Positions 62,695 through 64,000 of a DNA stretch of 64,000 nucleotides are shown here, in pieces. Each line of letters starts with the position of its first letter. Position 1 is the first letter of the stretch. The position numbers and the translations under genes are program-made. The DNA is taken from contig JBKAHA010000009.1 in the NCBI GenBank assembly GCA_046290675.1, forward strand, positions 62,001-126,000, read 5' to 3'. The DNA comes from Aureliella sp046290675 (GTDB lineage: Bacteria > Planctomycetota > Planctomycetia > Pirellulales > Pirellulaceae). The notes beneath the pieces were generated by a model, which saw only the letters and a list, made by a program, of their open reading frames with translations, was not told where the DNA came from and did no database searches.

Positions 62695-64000
62695 ATGTCA
62701 GTTTTAGCGCACGCTATTGTCGAGAAAACCAATTCACGTCGAGTTGGCCTTCCTTGCTCGCTTCTCCGATACACGACCACCGCCGGCATGCTGGCCGTTT
62801 CTGTGGTTTGTACAAAGGTGCAGTCCGCCGAACCGATCAAGCCCGTCTTCAAGGACGGAGAAGCACAGATCGTCCCCGAATTTGAAAACAAGGATGACTG
62901 GATTCGTCATGATCTTTTTGTCGAAACGGAGTTCGATTCGGATGGCGATGGCGAACTCGACCGCGTGCACGTTTCGGTCACTAGGCAAAAACAGACAGAC
63001 ACAGAGGGACTTAAAGTCCCTGTTGTTTATGTAACGAGTCCCTACTTCGCAGGAACAAGTCCTGGTGGCCGCGCCTATTTCTGGAATACCGAACACGAAG
63101 TCGGTGAGACGCCTCCAGAACGAAAGATACCGGAGCCATTTGACGCGAAGAACAACCGACCCATTATTTCCAATTCGCACATACGTAGTTGGGTTCCGCG
63201 CGGCTATGCAGTGGTTCATTCTTCGTCGCCAGGAACGGGGCTATCTCAAGGGTGTCCGACCGTCGGCGGGGATAACGAATCGCTTGCCCCCAAAGCGGTG
63301 ATTGACTGGCTTTGTGGTCGAGCCAAGGGATACACGGAAGTTGACAGCGACGAAGAAGTGAAAGCGACGTGGTGTACTGGCAAGGTCGGCATGACCGGGA
63401 CATCCTACAACGGCACTTTGCCCCTCGCCGCTGCGACCACGGGCGTGGACGGCTTAGAGGCCATCATCCCCATCGCTCCCAATACTTCGTACTACCACTA
63501 CTACCGGTCGAACGGGCTGGTCCGACACCCTGGAGGTTGGATGGGCGAAGACATCGACGTCCTTTATGACTTCATTCACAGCGGAAATCCTGATCGCCGT
63601 GAGTATTGCGATTGCGAGATTCGCGATAAGGAAATGAATGAGAACCAGGACAGAATTACGGGCGACTACAACGATTTCTGGGCGGGAAGAGATTACTTGA
63701 ATGACCTTGAGCCACTGAAGGCGGCCGTATTTATGGTGCACGCGTTCAATGACTGGAATGTCGTGCCCGAGCATAGCGTGCGTATCTATGAAGCGATCAA
63801 GCAAAAAGACGTTCCCCGAATGATCTATTTCCACCAAGGAGGGCATGGTGGTCCGCCTCCGATGTCAATGATGAATCGTTGGTTCACTCGCTTTCTCTAC
63901 GGTATCGAGAATGGCGTTGAGGAAGATCCCAAGTCGTGGGTCGTCCGCGAAGCCGATGGCCGGGAGAATCCGACTTCCTATCCGGAATATCCCCATCCCG
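62695..64000 (+). CDS. S15 family Xaa-Pro dipeptidyl-peptidase, partial (C-terminus beyond window)
   Basis: The frame is open from the ATG at 62695 to the window end, 435 codons. The N-terminus contains a hydrophobic stretch (TTAGMLAVSVVCTKVQSA), probably a signal peptide. The alpha/beta-hydrolase core of the S15 peptidases follows: VVYVTSPYFAG, PRGYAVVHSSSPGTGLSQGC, and the nucleophile elbow GMTGTSYNGTLPL with Ser near residue 236. Downstream are AVFMVHAFNDWNV with the likely catalytic Asp and IYFHQGGHGGP with the likely His. It should release Xaa-Pro dipeptides outside the cytoplasm. The start could be later, as no strong ribosome-binding site is seen. Confidence 0.88.
   Translation, partial: MSVLAHAIVEKTNSRRVGLPCSLLRYTTTAGMLAVSVVCTKVQSAEPIKPVFKDGEAQIVPEFENKDDWIRHDLFVETEFDSDGDGELDRVHVSVTRQKQTDTEGLKVPVVYVTSPYFAGTSPGGRAYFWNTEHEVGETPPERKIPEPFDAKNNRPIISNSHIRSWVPRGYAVVHSSSPGTGLSQGCPTVGGDNESLAPKAVIDWLCGRAKGYTEVDSDEEVKATWCTGKVGMTGTSYNGTLPLAAATTGVDGLEAIIPIAPNTSYYHYYRSNGLVRHPGGWMGEDIDVLYDFIHSGNPDRREYCDCEIRDKEMNENQDRITGDYNDFWAGRDYLNDLEPLKAAVFMVHAFNDWNVVPEHSVRIYEAIKQKDVPRMIYFHQGGHGGPPPMSMMNRWFTRFLYGIENGVEEDPKSWVVREADGRENPTSYPEYPHP

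Overview
The window reads as chromosomal DNA of a marine planctomycete of the Rhodopirellula/Pirellulaceae type. The evidence is three secreted sulfatases, a planctomycete cytochrome protein of the PSCyt/DUF1549/DUF1553 class, a TAT-exported Gfo/Idh/MocA oxidoreductase, a DUF1580 protein, and a giant surface protein that opens with an LEERIMYS-type N-terminal motif. No species is claimed.

Region 1 (1-27852, minus strand) is one open reading frame running from a start codon at 27852 to the window edge without a stop. It gives at least 9,284 residues, and the C-terminus lies outside the window. From the N-terminus it holds a DUF4347 domain, a parallel beta-helix stretch, then a long mosaic of LamG/concanavalin-like, C-type lectin, L-type lectin, cadherin-like, VCBS-like, RTX-like and RFD..G repeat modules. 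Two block duplications (about 4.1 kb and about 2 kb) show that it grew by internal copying.

Region 2 (28299-30920, minus strand) is ordinary chromosome: a SAM methyltransferase, a DUF1697 protein, uracil phosphoribosyltransferase and tRNA-Ser(UGA).

Region 3 (about 30881-43690) is a 12.8-kb integrated element lying between two exact 49-bp copies of the 5' half of that tRNA-Ser. It carries a tyrosine recombinase at its tRNA end, an excisionase-like HTH protein, a DUF4326 protein overlapping an HNH nuclease, a D5-type primase-helicase, an ERCC4-type nuclease, a hairpin/iteron-rich non-coding zone that may be its origin, and a train of small overlapping genes of unknown function. I recognise no capsid, portal, terminase or conjugation genes. 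Just past the right repeat lies a decayed start of a second, related integrase, so elements have inserted here more than once.

Region 4 (43900-64000) is chromosome again: a DinB-like secreted protein, a DUF3667 membrane protein, an N-acetylneuraminate-lyase-like aldolase, a secreted three-repeat YHS-like CxxC protein, three sulfatases, the cytochrome/PSD1 protein, an ABC-2 exporter pair, the oxidoreductase and the start of an S15 Xaa-Pro dipeptidyl-peptidase. Sulfatases, sugar lyase and oxidoreductase fit breakdown of sulfated polysaccharides, and the lectin-rich giant protein could bind the same kind of substrate (inference). A family of about 145-bp MITE-like elements with imperfect 27-bp terminal inverted repeats is scattered through the intergenic spaces.
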